DNA from: Erpobdella octoculata | Lineage: Eukaryota; Annelida; Clitellata; Hirudinida; Erpobdellidae | DNA length: 64,000 nucleotides | Reading direction: 5' to 3' | NCBI GenBank assembly: GCA_963978895.1 | Contig: OZ022238.1 | Span: 49,127,605-49,191,604, forward strand | Shown here: positions 24,701-35,790 of the stretch, piece after piece | Layout: every line of letters begins with the position of its first letter | How positions within the stretch are numbered: the stretch's first letter is position 1 | Made by a program: the position numbers and the translations under genes | The notes under the pieces: model-generated | What the model saw: only the letters and a program-made list of their open reading frames with translations | Database searches by the model: none | What the model was told of the DNA's origin: nothing

Positions 24701-24890
24701 TACTAAAATAAATATTATGTTATTGTTATCATTTTATGGATGGAGGACTATTAATGAATGTAGTTTCTGAAGTAAAAAATTAATCATTTAAACAACAGTA
24801 CAAAAAATAAAAATGCAAATTTTAACTGACCTTCTTGTATATCATTATGTTAGGGTTTTCGTCTTCTTTTTGTAGTAATTCTGCAGCCAT
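9033..24890 (-). CDS. RGS7: R7-family regulator of G-protein signalling (RGS6/7-like), 15 exons
   Basis: Coding exons in transcript order: 24890-24831, 24569-24472, 17437-17387, 16279-16173, 16085-16034, 15316-15175, 14899-14818, 14673-14596, 13913-13768, 13098-12985, 12858-12733, 12482-12408, 11918-11804, 11363-11271, 9161-9033. Total 1468 nt, about 488 residues against 495 for human RGS7. The DEP domain begins [20 protein letters not shown] and [19 protein letters not shown] linker follows ([17 protein letters not shown]), then the GGL domain that binds G-beta-5, with the diagnostic NPW in [15 protein letters not shown]. The RGS domain ([16 protein letters not shown] to [11 protein letters not shown]) accelerates GTP hydrolysis on Gi/o alpha. 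Exon 2 carries one extra base, breaking the frame. The start is uncertain: M at 24890 is conservative, with in-frame ATGs upstream. The symbol marks the R7 group; RGS6 or a pre-duplication ortholog fits equally. Confidence 0.88.
9162..11270 (-). other. RGS last intron
   Basis: About 2.1 kb between the RGS-domain exon ending KKK and the terminal exon ([20 protein letters not shown]), whose acceptor (ttcttctcttctag) is strong. It contains an (AT)n run at 10511-10546 and a segment at about 10555-10830 rich in short C/G runs that may be an old repeat. No further exon was identified. Confidence 0.6.
13519..13738. repeat. (CAT/CAC)n trinucleotide array in RGS intron
   Basis: About 220 bp of cat, cac and cgt triplets, ending 30 bp from the donor of the GGL exon (13768). 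Long Met/Val open frames on the minus strand are products of the repeat. Confidence 0.85.
15355..15730. repeat. 23-bp minisatellite in RGS intron
   Basis: About 16 imperfect copies of a unit such as gtcacactatgacgtggat plus gaat. It lies in the intron between the exons at 16034 and 15316 and starts only about 40 bp from the acceptor of the latter exon. Confidence 0.85.
18653..18774. repeat. (TCTA)n microsatellite
   Basis: About 120 bp of almost pure tcta with two short interruptions (tata). Confidence 0.9.
20939..21246. repeat. (TATG)n array with a 134-bp higher-order duplication
   Basis: Tetranucleotide repeat in which a composite segment (tatg run, tacgtacgtacg, tatg run, tgaacg, tatg, tatata, tatttatttatttatgcatg) occurs twice with the same order of interruptions, 134 bp apart. 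Met-Tyr-Val-Cys open frames here are repeat translations. Confidence 0.85.
22080..22293 (-). mobile_element. tRNA-derived SINE with LINE-like 3' tail
   Basis: On the minus strand there is an A-box-like segment (tagctgagttggtaaaggg) and, about 40 nt later, a B box (ggttcgactcc). This is the internal RNA polymerase III promoter of a tRNA-derived head. A body of about 120 bp follows, and the 3' end (aaaaggcgctcaataaatt) resembles the tails of L2/CR1-type LINEs, including the copy at 39-42 kb here. Such SINEs are mobilised by a partner LINE that recognises the shared tail. Confidence 0.65.
24472..24569 (-). other. RGS7: DEP exon of the RGS gene with an apparent +1 frameshift
   Basis: The exon has a good acceptor (ttttttccag) and donor (CAG|GTAAAG). 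Its start reads MEALLEMMQ, matching MEDVIARMQ of RGS7, in the frame set by the previous exon ([10 protein letters not shown]). Its end reads [20 protein letters not shown], in the frame set by the next exon. The two frames differ by one base: the exon is 98 nt where 97 would fit. The surplus lies around 24538-24543 (plus-strand gggttcctgc). In the downstream frame a TGA lies upstream of the break. No alternative acceptor inside the exon restores phase. Confidence 0.75.
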
Positions 24891-25010
24891 ACTGTTGTAA
24901 GTCAAACTGGCATCACTTTCGTCTATAGAATCTAATTTCGTGCTGAAGCGATAAGAAACGAAAGAGTCGAAGACAGACATTAATGAAGAACAAAATACAA
25001 AAATGTGCAA

Positions 25011-26103
25011 TCAGCTACATTTTAAGTTGATGGCTGTCGTAGAACTGATTCTTTCCTGGCAACCAACCAATCTGATTGAAAATTCGACTTTTCAAGTTGC
25101 CACCAGGGAAGATGAGTGGGAATGTGAATTTTTAAGTAATACTTGCAAGGTATAATTAATTAAAATAGTCATGTGTCAAACAAATTTAGAGCAGCATCCC
25201 CATCTAACCGGGAGAGCCAACACTAACACGGAGAGACGGAGACCCAAAATTAAGCACCGACTCGGCTCTAGCAGAAATTATAAATTCACGTCGGGAACAA
25301 GTATGTCAGATGACAAGCGACTGATAAAGTTTTTTTAAAGGTTTTTTTAATAATTTTAAATGCACCACTGAAAATTCAGTGTATTAATTTATTATTATTG
25401 TTATTATTATTATTTATTAAAAAAAAGCTCCAACATTAACAAGTGTTTAAAAGTAAACCTTACAGATTGTTTACGTTTACGTCGTCGCTGCTGCGCGGAC
25501 GGCGTCTGGATTGCTTCTTCTTGCTCAGCAACTCAGTCAGACTTCAAAATTATTTCATTACCATATCTTGAAATCAATAAGTAAAATTTTAAGTTAATTT
25601 GCGTTTTTTTCTTGGCTCTTCTTACCTATTATAGCCTTTTTTCTGGTTGGGAAGAGGAAGATGGGACCAGAATCAAGTTTGTAATAAATAATGTAATTGT
25701 AAATAGCATTTGGGGAGTAAATAATAAATAAACTAAGAAGTAACTAATAAGCCAGTTATTGTGTTGTTAAGTTTAAAAATTTAAGCTAATTTAAGGCTAA
25801 GGAGGATAAAATAAGGTATATCTAGCTTGCTTTAAACCCAAATTTCACCATATTGAGGACGCAATGTTTGTTATTCTGCTAATCACTTAATCGTCCTAAC
25901 TTGCTACATAAGGGTGGTTATTGGGAATTAATGGTGAAGTATTATATAAGTAGTAGCGATAGTTTTTTTTGTATTAAATAAAAAGACTTTACTTTAAATG
26001 TTTTTTACACTCATTTTAAATTGCAATGTCAACAGTTATTTTTATCAATATGAAATTTTATTGTCATTCAATGAAAACTTTATTTACAACCACAGGAAAG
26101 AAG
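25011..26103. promoter_or_regulatory. Divergent region between RGS and SLC35B2 genes
   Basis: About 1.1 kb separates the conservative start of the RGS gene from the SLC35B2 start. A possible extra RGS 5' exon (25464-25541, minus) with donor CT|GTAAGG would encode KKKQSRRRPRSSDDVNVNN. It joins in phase to a longer version of the next exon (acceptor cttcag at 24943) but has no start codon and a poor acceptor. The rest is AT-rich with no clear core promoter. Confidence 0.35.
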
Positions 26104-28665
26104 ATGGCACACGTCCAATTTATCCTTTTCATCATCGTACTCGCGGTTATTAGTTGCGGCGTTCATTCCACCGAGGACATAGAGGGGCACTCTGACGTAA
26201 ATTTTGCGGAAGCCAAGAAAATTTTGCAGACGGACTCGGACTGGATGTCGACGTACTTCAGCTTCACGCAGTGGCGAGACAACTGGCTCGTTCGACTCGT
26301 GTTCAATTTGATCAGTTATTCCACCATACTTATTCCGTGCTTTTTGGTCGTCAAGTTTGTAAAGAAAAACAAGTACTTAGAGAGATCAAGTAAAAAATTG
26401 TTTTTAATCTTTTTTTTTTTATTATTTATGTTCTGCTTCACCAGTGACAGATCCAGGAAAGATGGGAGTGTGCATCCTTCCACCATATTATCAATAAAAA
26501 AAATTTGTGCTGTAATACCCATTGTTAAAAGAAAAAATTGACGTCTTTTTTGCCTGTTTTTTGAGAATATTTTTAGGAAGTGAGCTATGACTGCCCCCTG
26601 GTCATTGACTGTTTTTGGAGGAAAAAGTTGACTATTAGTTGAGAATTTTTTTCAAAAATTAGCTTTCAATACCCCTTTTCCCAGTCATCGACTATTATCG
26701 AAGAAAAAACTTGATGATCATTCCCACTGCTGGGAATTCCTGGATCACTAATCACCATTGTGCTTCATCATCAGACCAGATAAATAATTGTCTGGTTGCA
26801 TAAATTTCAGTTGTTATTATCATTTTATTGTTTTGAGTTAGCAGCTTATTAAGAATAAAAGAGGTAGAGATTGATGTCTTTTCAGGGGTTTTCCACTCCT
26901 TGTCATTAATTATTTTGCTTAAATATAGACAATAGACATTTTCTTTTCCTAATGTTAATCTCACAGGAAGCGGATGTGGTCCTAGGGTGATTCGGCTCTT
27001 TGTAGAGGGGTACGACCACTTGTCCATGGAGGATATTAACAGTCACAAGTCTGCCCACGGCTCCCCCCCTCTGTCCCACCGTGAAACTTCGTTGATGAGG
27101 CAAACACTGAGCTTGGGTTTTTACAGCGCAGGGCTGTTGACTTCTTATCTGGTGTGGGGAGTTCTACAGGAGAGAGTCATGGTTTATGAATATTCATCGG
27201 AGTGAGTGTTTGTGCCAGAGAAAGTTTATTGTCCAGTTGTTGTTGTTTATATTTGTCTTGTCGTTCATTCATCTGTATTAAGTTCATCTATCTTTCTATC
27301 TGCATTATGACCATTCAAACAGTCCATTCAAAATTCATCCATCTATCTTGTTGTTTAATTATAATCGGTATTAAATCCATAAATACTTCATCTGTCTTGC
27401 TGTTTATCAGCAATAAATTAATAAATACTTCATCTATTGTACTGGCACTGTCTGCATTGAAATCCATCCATCTATTCACTTGTTAGTTCAATCATCCATC
27501 TCGTTGAAATCCATCCATCTGTTTGCACGGTTCGTTCATTCATTGATTCCTCCATCCATCCATCCATTATAAATACAAACGGCAGCGATCCGAAACAGCC
27601 GGGCGAAAGGTTCACGAACTCACAGTTCATCGTGTTCACCAATCGAGTGCTAGCCTTCCTGGTTGCCATGGTAGGGAACCAGGTGCTCCAACAGCCGATC
27701 CATAAAGCACCCGCTTACAAGTATATTTACTCATCATTCTCGAACATCATGAGCAGCTGGTGTCAGTACGAAGCTCTCAAATTTGTCAGCTTTCCCGTTC
27801 AGGTGAGTCTCGTGCAGGTGTAATTGAATTACCTGCAATCTATTATCTGGATGGATAGTATTTTATTAAATTTAAAATTAAAGATGTTTTATATAGTTTT
27901 TTGATAGTGTACTTAACGTTTATCTGGCTTTGAAACTCGGTTATATGGTGAAGAGGTTTTGAATGACACTTTCAAATTTAAATTTGCTTAGTTGATGATG
28001 AAAATATTAATATAAAGGAAAAAATATTTAAAACAATTAACTCATTATTACTAAATTAAGTTTGTTGTATTTTGTTTTTAATATTAACCATAATACTTTG
28101 TGGATAATTTGTATTATTATTATATCATATTTAATATAAAATGTAGTTGATTATAATATTAATTGGCAATGTCAGCAGTTAAGCTGTAAGAGCACTGACA
28201 AGTCATTTGTTTCCTTGAATATGCAAATTCACATTATCGTGGTTGTTACACAGCACATGGCCGCAGTTGTTGATTTGTAATAATAAAAAGCAAAACAAAA
28301 TTATATCAATGTCATTAAATTACGTCGTAAAATTTGTATCGATTACATTTTAAGGTTATTCGTAGACGGCTTAGCAAGTTTCAATGCACCAATTTATTTA
28401 ATGTTTAACTACTTACCTGCTTACCAATCAACAACTTCAACGAGACTACTTTTTCAGGTACTTGCAAAGACTTCCAAAGTGATACCCGTAATGCTGATGG
28501 GAAAGTTGGTATCGAAGAAGTCCTACTCGTGGGTCGAGTACCTGACCGCTGCGGCCATATCCATGGGAGTTTTCCTGTTTCTCGTCTCCAGCGATGATGG
28601 CTTCCAAGGTAGCTCTTTTTTAACTTCCACCTTCTTTGGGTATGATGATGATGATGATGGTAGTG

Positions 28666-28697
<32 letters not shown>

Positions 28698-30230
28698 GAC
28701 GACGATGACGATGATGATGATGCTCTGGGGTTGTGCTATTTTAATAAGAAATAAATCTTAGGAATGAGCTTAAGTAAACTTACTTTAACCTTTGCTCAAA
28801 GGTTATGATAATGAGTCTTCACAAATTAATGAGTTATCATGTTTTAAGAAGTGCTAGCGTTGTCTGTGATGAGAACAGAGCAGGTTTCAGCCGAGACTTT
28901 CACGAGAAACCACGCAATCAGTTTGATATAATCAACCTCGACCTTCGGTCATCCTACAGGTGGAGGTCATGCTTCGACCTCGACGACGATATCCGGTGTC
29001 GTCATCCTCCTCGGCTACTTGGCTTTCGATTCGTTCACTTCCAACTGGCAGGACGAAGTTTTCACCCGGTACAAGGTGTCCCCCCTGCAGATGATGGCCG
29101 GGGTCAACTTCTTCTCGGTACTCTTGACTTCCGTTTCACTCCTCGAACAAGGTGGGAAATAAATACTACAAGGGATGGTTTTTATTTTTTGGCGATTTTA
29201 ATTTTATTGATTGAATTTATGCTGATGAGTCACTGATGGCTTGTTGATTGATTGTAATTGGATTGCCTAATGTTATATATTGATGGATTCATGTTTATTA
29301 TTTTATATAAATTGATTGGTGTTCTATGAAGATTCAAGTTATACTAATTAATTCTACAAAGGTTGATCTTTTTACTATTGGTTGATGTCACAATAAATTG
29401 GTTGATGTTACATGTATTTTTGATGTTACATCTATTGGTTGATGTTACACCTATTGGTTGATGTCACATCAAATGGTTGGTGTTACATATATTTGTTGGT
29501 GTTATATCGATAGGTTGATACCACATCTAATGATTGAATTAGTTGATTGGATTCTGGTTGACTGAAGCTTTATTTGTTAATTAATGTAATGCAATTGTAT
29601 CAATATGACATTGATTGTTTAATACTACAGGGATTAATTGAAGTTACATATTTTGATGAATGTTAAACAAAGTAATAGAAGCCGCTGCATGGAATGATGA
29701 AAAAAATTTCCATTGATTTTTCAAAACAGGTACCCTCACCGTTGCCCTCGCGTTCATGTATTGTCACCCCATCTTTTCTTTCCACGTTCTCATCTTGTCC
29801 TTGACCTCTGCTGTTGGTCAGCTCTTTATTTTTGCCACCATTGCCAGGTTCGGACCTGTTACGTTCACCATAATTATGACCATCAGGCAGGGACTTGCCA
29901 TTCTCTTGTCATGCATCATCTACGGGCATCAGGTGAGTCAGGGGTATGGGAATGGGTATGGGAAAGTTTGGTTGGATATGGGGAATTGATTGGTCCCCAA
30001 AGAAAAATCGAGAAAGGGGCAGTTAAAATTTTTTTTTTCCACGCCAGGTAACGGTCGCCGGGGCACTGGGAGTGACCGTCGTCTTCTTGGCCTTATTCAT
30101 CAGGATCTACCTGAGGCAGACTGCAGCCAAGAACAGAAAGAAGAGGGCAATAACCGTCGCTGCTTCGAGTCAACAAAACGTCGCTGGGGATGGTTTGACT
30201 GTATCTGGTTCCAAGACTGTGGTGTCTTAA
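26104..30230 (+). CDS. SLC35B2: PAPS transporter 1 (SLC35B2/PAPST1, slalom ortholog), 7 exons
   Basis: This Golgi membrane antiporter imports 3'-phosphoadenosine 5'-phosphosulfate, the sulfate donor for glycosaminoglycan and tyrosine sulfation. Exons: 26104-26389, 26967-27201, 27586-27802, 28458-28608, 28960-29151, 29730-29932, 30048-30230; 1467 nt, 488 residues, all phases consistent (human 432). The N-terminus has a hydrophobic leader ([18 protein letters not shown]), then a luminal segment. Family blocks include [105 protein letters not shown] and [15 protein letters not shown]. The C-terminus is lysine-rich (KNRKKRA). I chose ATG 26104 for its context and because the leader follows at once; an in-frame ATG at 26026 exists. 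AATAAA at 30975-30980 is a possible poly(A) signal. Confidence 0.93.
26442..26760. mobile_element. Small hAT-like MITE in SLC35B2 intron 1
   Basis: The left end is cagtgacagatccaggaa. The right end, read in inverse complement, contains agtgatccaggaattccc, so the termini are imperfect inverted repeats of the cagtg-gatccagg type common in hAT elements. The flanks tgcttcac (26434-26441) and tgcttcat (26761-26768) match at 7 of 8 positions, as an aged 8-bp target duplication would. It is too short for a transposase. Confidence 0.45.
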
Positions 30231-31552
30231 GATGTTCAGAGACTGTCTTAAGATGTTCAGACTAGTACTACTGCGTTCATATTTGCGTGCATGTTAGTTG
30301 AAGAGTTGTGTTTTAGAGATGTAAAAAGGTGGACAGTTTTTCTTTTAAATTGTATTATTTACCTTTATTAATGTCACTGTTCTGCATTGTCATTGTTGCT
30401 GAACTGCTGCCCCTGAGTATGCTTACTTGTTAGTTTGTCAACAAACACATTATCTGGATCACTTCATCGTCTGAATCTGAGTTATTATTTTTTTTTAATC
30501 TCTCTTACGCTTGATGATGTACCGATTAATATTTGGATTCGGCTTGTTTGAGGTAGTTTAAAAAATGATATTGTTTAAATGACATTTAAAGATTTCTTGT
30601 ATTTTTTTTGTGACAGTTTTGGATTCTTGAAAGTTGTTTTTTCTCTCAAAATAAGGCTATCTTTAATTTTGGTCTTCATTTTGTAGCTCTTAATGGTTTT
30701 TTTATACTTCAAATTAAATACGACATATTTAATCGATAAGCCATTTCAGTTATCGTTGATGCGGGAGTTTTTCCTATATTTAGGCCAGTCATTATTCAAC
30801 TATATCGAATTTGCAATTATTTATTATTATAGTTGCAAAATGTAAATTTGTTCAGGTGCTCAACTTTAATGCTACCATAAATTCTATAGCTTTTTTCTGT
30901 ATTTTTTACTAAGCTTGCATATTTTAAATTTATGATTTCTGCATAATTTTATCATTTTATGTAATATTCTTTAAAATAAATTTTTTAATAGTTTGTTTTT
31001 TGTTTGCTTGTGGCGTATCACACACCGAAGCTAAATATTGTGTCCATGTGTGTGTGTGTGTGTGTGTGTACGTGTATATGTCTGTGTGTGTATGTATGCG
31101 TATTTGCGCTTACAAAATTATTGTTGTCTTTCCATATTCAACCTAAGTTTATAACAGTTTATTTTATGCAATTAGTTATGTTTAATTTTTGTTAGAGTTT
31201 GAGTGACAAACTATTGCTTTGTCTATACAAACTCACCCCAGCTTTTATTAACTTTCAATCTTTTTTTTCTTGGATATTTAATAATTGTTTGCATCTTTAA
31301 AAAAGTATTGTTTGAACTAATAATTTCTATCATTAAGACATTTATAACCGCTGCCGAATATATACGAGACTTATGGTTTTCTTTTAGGCACTTGTTTTGA
31401 ATTTTAACTTCACGCTGTCTTAAGACGTCTAGTCAATATTCAATTCTCGATTGTCTGTTTTGCTTTGTCTTTGTCTCATCTTTCGTTCAGCTGCTACGAA
31501 TGCAAAAAAGTGAATAACTATTTAATTTTGTTCAAAACCAGGTTGATTTTTT
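30231..31552. other. SLC35B2 3' UTR and downstream non-coding DNA
   Basis: AT-rich, with a (GT)n run at about 31051-31095. No coding exon seen. Confidence 0.55.
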
Positions 31553-32994
31553 GATTCTAGGACTGTTCATCAAAGGACGATTCATCAAAGGACTGTTCAT
31601 CAAGGACTATTCATCAAGGGACTATTCATCAAAGGACTATTCACCAAAGGACTATTCATCAAGAGGACGGTTCATCATAAGGACTGTTCATCTAATGTCT
31701 ATTCATCCAGCGGACTATTCATCAAAAAAGTTAATAAAATTGTTTAAGATGTTATTTTCAACCAAAATATGTTACCAAAATGTAGGGCAATCTATATCAA
31801 GTTTACAGTGCTACTCTGCTTGCATCCAAATACTTTATTCTTTATAATAGAACTAGCGAGGTACCTTGTGTTGCCGGGGTTTTTAGAGGGTTTTTCTCTC
31901 TCGCTCCCGTTTCCTTCTCGGCTTGCTCTCAAGCTCCCGGTCGCTCTCTCTTCCCGCTTGTCTCCCGCTTCCGCTCCCGGTCACAGCACCAGAAAAACTA
32001 AATTCGACTGTTTTCGTAAACCATATATGTACACATTTACCAAGGCCACAAACATGTGAAAGCATCACACATGCCCGCTGTGTCAAATCTGGCATCGGTC
32101 GTTTAACACCAAGGGGCCACGCTTCAAAGACACTTTTGCCTCGAGCAATCAGCAAGTTTGTAGGAGACATGGTTGTAATATACAACAATTTTATTCGTCA
32201 CATACAGTAAATAAAATAACTGGACAAGAAATAACGTCAAGATCTTAAGATCAAACGAGCAAAAGACAATTGAATAATAAGTTTTAAAAAACTGCTTTCA
32301 ACTGTTCGTACAAACTGTAAGTATATACACACTCAAACAGCCAGATACCATACACCTCAAAACATCACTAACACCCGGTATACCACTTCTGCCACACTTC
32401 AAAGAGACGAACACGCTCGCTTTAGCGAGGTCAGGAAAGGTCATTTCAAAGAGACGCTTACGCTCGTCCGGATCGTCGATAAATCAACCAGACACAGGCT
32501 TTTTATATCAATTAAATGAGTTTCAATGTATTTAGTTTTTATTTGAAGTTTGCATGAAATCTGAGTCTGAGTGTTTTTTTAATAATATAGCGCTGAAAAC
32601 AGCTAAAAAATGTAGCGCGCTGTCATCAACGATCTTGTCAGCCAATAGTACCGCTCTTAACAACCCTGGTCGCCATCACTATTTTTTTAAATTACTGATA
32701 TGTTTGAAATTTATTTTTTTTATCAAAGATGAAGAACTGACTTTTAAAAATACATCAAATTACTTTACGCTGAAAATATCTTGGGTATATAATGATAAAG
32801 GCTGCTGAGTGTCTTCAAAATTTGATGAATAGTCCTCTTGATGAATAGTCTTTAGATGAACAGTCCTTATGATGAACCGTCCTCTTGATGAATAGTCCTT
32901 TGATGAATAGTCTCTTGATGAATAGTCCCTTGGTGAATAGTCCTTGATGAACAGTCCCTTGATGAATCGTCCTTTGATGAAAAGTCCGCATACC
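31553..32994. mobile_element. Fold-back (FB/TU-like) element B with minisatellite inverted arms
   Basis: The left arm (about 31553-31727) has 11 units of roughly 15-17 bp of the form ggactattcatcaaa. The right arm (about 32817-32994) is the inverse complement, also with 11 units. Numbered from outside, the distinctive variants sit at the same places in both arms: ggacga at unit 2, ggactg at 3, ggacgg followed by catcataa at 8, ggactg followed by catctaa at 9. The arms are thus true mirrored terminal repeats. The core is about 1.1 kb with no intact gene; it contains an RTE-like repeat fragment. The 8-bp word gattttttt-type flank (gatttttt at 31545-31552 and 32995-33002) may be a target duplication, though it is low complexity. 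Confidence 0.7.
31851..31995 (+). repeat. RTE-like repeat fragment inside element B
   Basis: The segment from actagcgaggtaccttgtgt through ccggggtttttagagg and a pyrimidine-rich run (ctcgctcccgtttcc) is closely similar to 44979-45130. It looks like a shared interspersed-repeat segment. Confidence 0.55.
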
Positions 32995-33188
32995 GATTTT
33001 TTTTTCAAATTTCTGGTTCTGGTCTGAAAATAAAATTATCTTTATTGCAGACAGTGTCTCGTAGACATATTTCACTTAACTAAAATAGTCAGGACTTGCT
33101 AAAAATAGTTCCTTTTTAATAAAAGTTTTTTTTTCATTCAGCTAATTGTTAACGTGGTAATTGAATTCTAGGGTAAGAACTACAACAA

Positions 33189-33790
33189 ATGAATGTCATT
33201 GATTCACTAAAACACAGACTCTATTCTAAAGCAACTTTTTTTATTCCTTGTATGGACCAACTGGTCAATCAAGTCAATCAGATTACCTCCATGTTACCTC
33301 CAATTAGGGATCCTTTCTTCCCTTGCATTTTTTTTGATTTCTCTAAGCATCAAAAACTCACAAAAATGCGTGAGAATATGTTTCGATCTTATTTGAAAGT
33401 TGATATACCATCACTTGCTATTTTGGACCAAAAAACAAGATTATGGAATTTATGTAAGTTATTTAGCTGTCCCATTTCTTTCTTTTTTTGAAATTGTTAT
33501 GCCTTTGAAAATCACCCTGAAATTATAAGAGGCATGTAAGTATTTGTCAATAATTGTAGTTATAATGTGAGATTTCAAATCAGATTCAAGTCCCAAATCA
33601 TGCACCATTAAAGATATTTTGTGAAATATATGTCATGTCTTCAATGTCATGTGAAGGTATTTCCAAGAACCTATATATTTACTTTGCTTCAACCTGTTAC
33701 AAGTGCTGGTGTAGAAAGTGCGAGTTTCGCTTTTACATTTGAGAAAACCAATTAAAGAAGTACAATTATATACTGAATGCTTTTCTTTTA
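33189..33790 (+). pseudogene. Decayed hAT transposase relic
   Basis: The first part reads as a 100-codon frame (VIDSLKHRLYSKATFFIPCM, then NQVNQITSMLPPI) like the late catalytic region of hAT/ZMYM-type transposases. After stops and frame changes, about 33650-33760 reads KVFPRTYIFTLLQPVTSAGV followed by ESASFAFTFEKT, which fits the hAT C-terminal dimerisation block (PVTSA-ERSFS-LK-LKT). No terminal repeats could be assigned. Confidence 0.45.
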
Positions 33791-35119
33791 ATGTTTGTGT
33801 AAAAAAAAACATTTAACTCAATATGTATTAACATTTTGTCACAAAATACAAGAGAACGAAAAGGAAGTTGTCTGCTAATTCTCTAAAAGAATAACACTCA
33901 TCAGAGAACTGGAATTTTGGTATACAAGAATTTTGAATAATCGTTACAGTATTTAATTAATTGCTTACGTAGCTTATTTCAGTGGATTGATTTTTTGAGC
34001 AAAATCCTTACATTCTTAAAGTTAAACTAACTAAGTCAGTTATGAAGGTGCAGTACTTTTGGGACATAGCCTGTGTTATACCGGATCACCGACATTCACT
34101 TCGTGCAGGACAGCAGTTACATGTATGTATTCTACTTCTTTCTTTAAATGTTTTATATAGCTACTGGGTGGTTTTGACACATTTCACCAAACTCACTATA
34201 GGTAGTCTTATTATTGATGTTAGCAGCCTTATTAGTTGAGTTCATTTGTTGATAGATTCCGCAGTGCTGACTTCAGCAGACCGGCCTGTTTTGATATCTC
34301 TAATATGAAATCCTGTCCCGAGTTCGGCCCGTGCAGAGCTCCAGTCTGCTACCAACTTTGATCACTGCTTTTACAAGTATTATAATGTTTTTAAATAAAA
34401 ATCAGTACAATTTTTTTACAATGCATACTTATTATTTACTAATGCTTGGAGCCCCTCGGCTCCAAGAATCCTTATACACCTTTTCTAATTAAAAAGCTGA
34501 TGACCGGGGGAGGGGGGGGGGGGGGTAATAGTAGCTACTTTGTTGAATATTTTTATAAAATGTCATGGTTATTTTTTTTTTATAAAAACTTAATAGGAAA
34601 ATTCTTGGGGGGAAGTGCCCCCCGCAAACAACGCCCCTGTGACATTGTACTTCTGTGATTGGTTTTCACCAACGGCGAATCCAGGCCCCCCTTGGACATT
34701 TTAACAAAATATTTTAACTTTAATTTTTTACTTAGCTTGCAACTGTATTTTGTTTAACTAAAGCCTGAGGCTTAATCCTTATTAAATTCACCTTTCGACC
34801 ATCAATAGTTCTGATATTTGGCAGATATTTAAATATTTTTAGCTTTTTTAAAACATATATATTTCAATGGGAGTCAAGCAATATATTTCAAATAATATCT
34901 AAAAAAAAAACATTTAGACCTCTTTAGGTTCAGCAAAAAAGTTGAAAATGACTCTTTCATTTGTTTAAATAAGCTCAGATGATCTAACAGCAATCTCTTA
35001 CAGAAGTAATTATCTCTAAATCGTGTAAAGAAGATCGAACAGTTCACTGACGCAGTCATGACGCAGTTTAGGGGTTCTTAAGTTCTTAAGTCTCTGTAAA
35101 TACCAAAAACTGCCTGGCC

Positions 35120-35790
35120 AAAACGGGTTTTCTCAGCAGGTTTCTGTAGGGTTTTACGCAAGACATCGAAAATGCCATAGCGCAGGTCATGGCTATGCGG
35201 AAGGTTTTGGAAGGCAAAAGAGGCATAACTGACGAAAAATTCTATTAAATCTTCATCAATGCATCAGAAATTACATAATAATCGGCAAAAATTAACAACT
35301 CAAAAGATTTGAAAAAAATAATTATAATGCAAATGCTCTCACGGGTGGTCCAGAAGAGTAATACAGAAAAAATATATTTATTTCATTCTTGGAATATTTC
35401 ATCAACCAGCTGAAGGTACGGTTTAAGAAGAGGGAAGATTTCCTAAAATAAATGCAGCTGCTCAAAGTTATTCTTGAAGTAGCCATGAAAAAATCTCGCA
35501 GCCGAAAATCATAGAAGTAGTCGAGCTGTTAAAGTTTGGCTTGAACTTTGAACCGTTCCAGTTTGGAGGTTAGCACATAAAAGAGTCTCGTTTAGTCACT
35601 CCCACAAAAACGTCTACCAAGGGACATAAAAAGCCATGCTCGTTGAAAAAAAATATTTTGCCATCTGTGATGAGTGATATCGATATCACTCTGATTGAGA
35701 CGATCTTACTATTTAATACTGCAAAAAATTCATTCTCAGCTTTGAAATAACTGATAAAAAGAAGTGTCATGTGTTGACATTGCTCCAGAA
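35120..35790 (+). pseudogene. Second decayed hAT transposase relic
   Basis: QDIENAIAQVMAMRKVLEG at about 35160-35250 and a later piece resembling FLEYFINQLKVRFKKRED suggest the helical middle of a hAT transposase. At about 35718-35775, AKNSFSALK then a stop then LIKRSVM fits the hAT motif ERSFSALKRLKT-LRS-M. Frames are broken repeatedly, so it is non-functional. Confidence 0.45.

Noticed and set aside
34440..34645. Possible hAT right end (acgcccctg near 34637) downstream of the relic at 33.2 kb
   Set aside because: No matching left end or target duplication was found, so element limits cannot be given.
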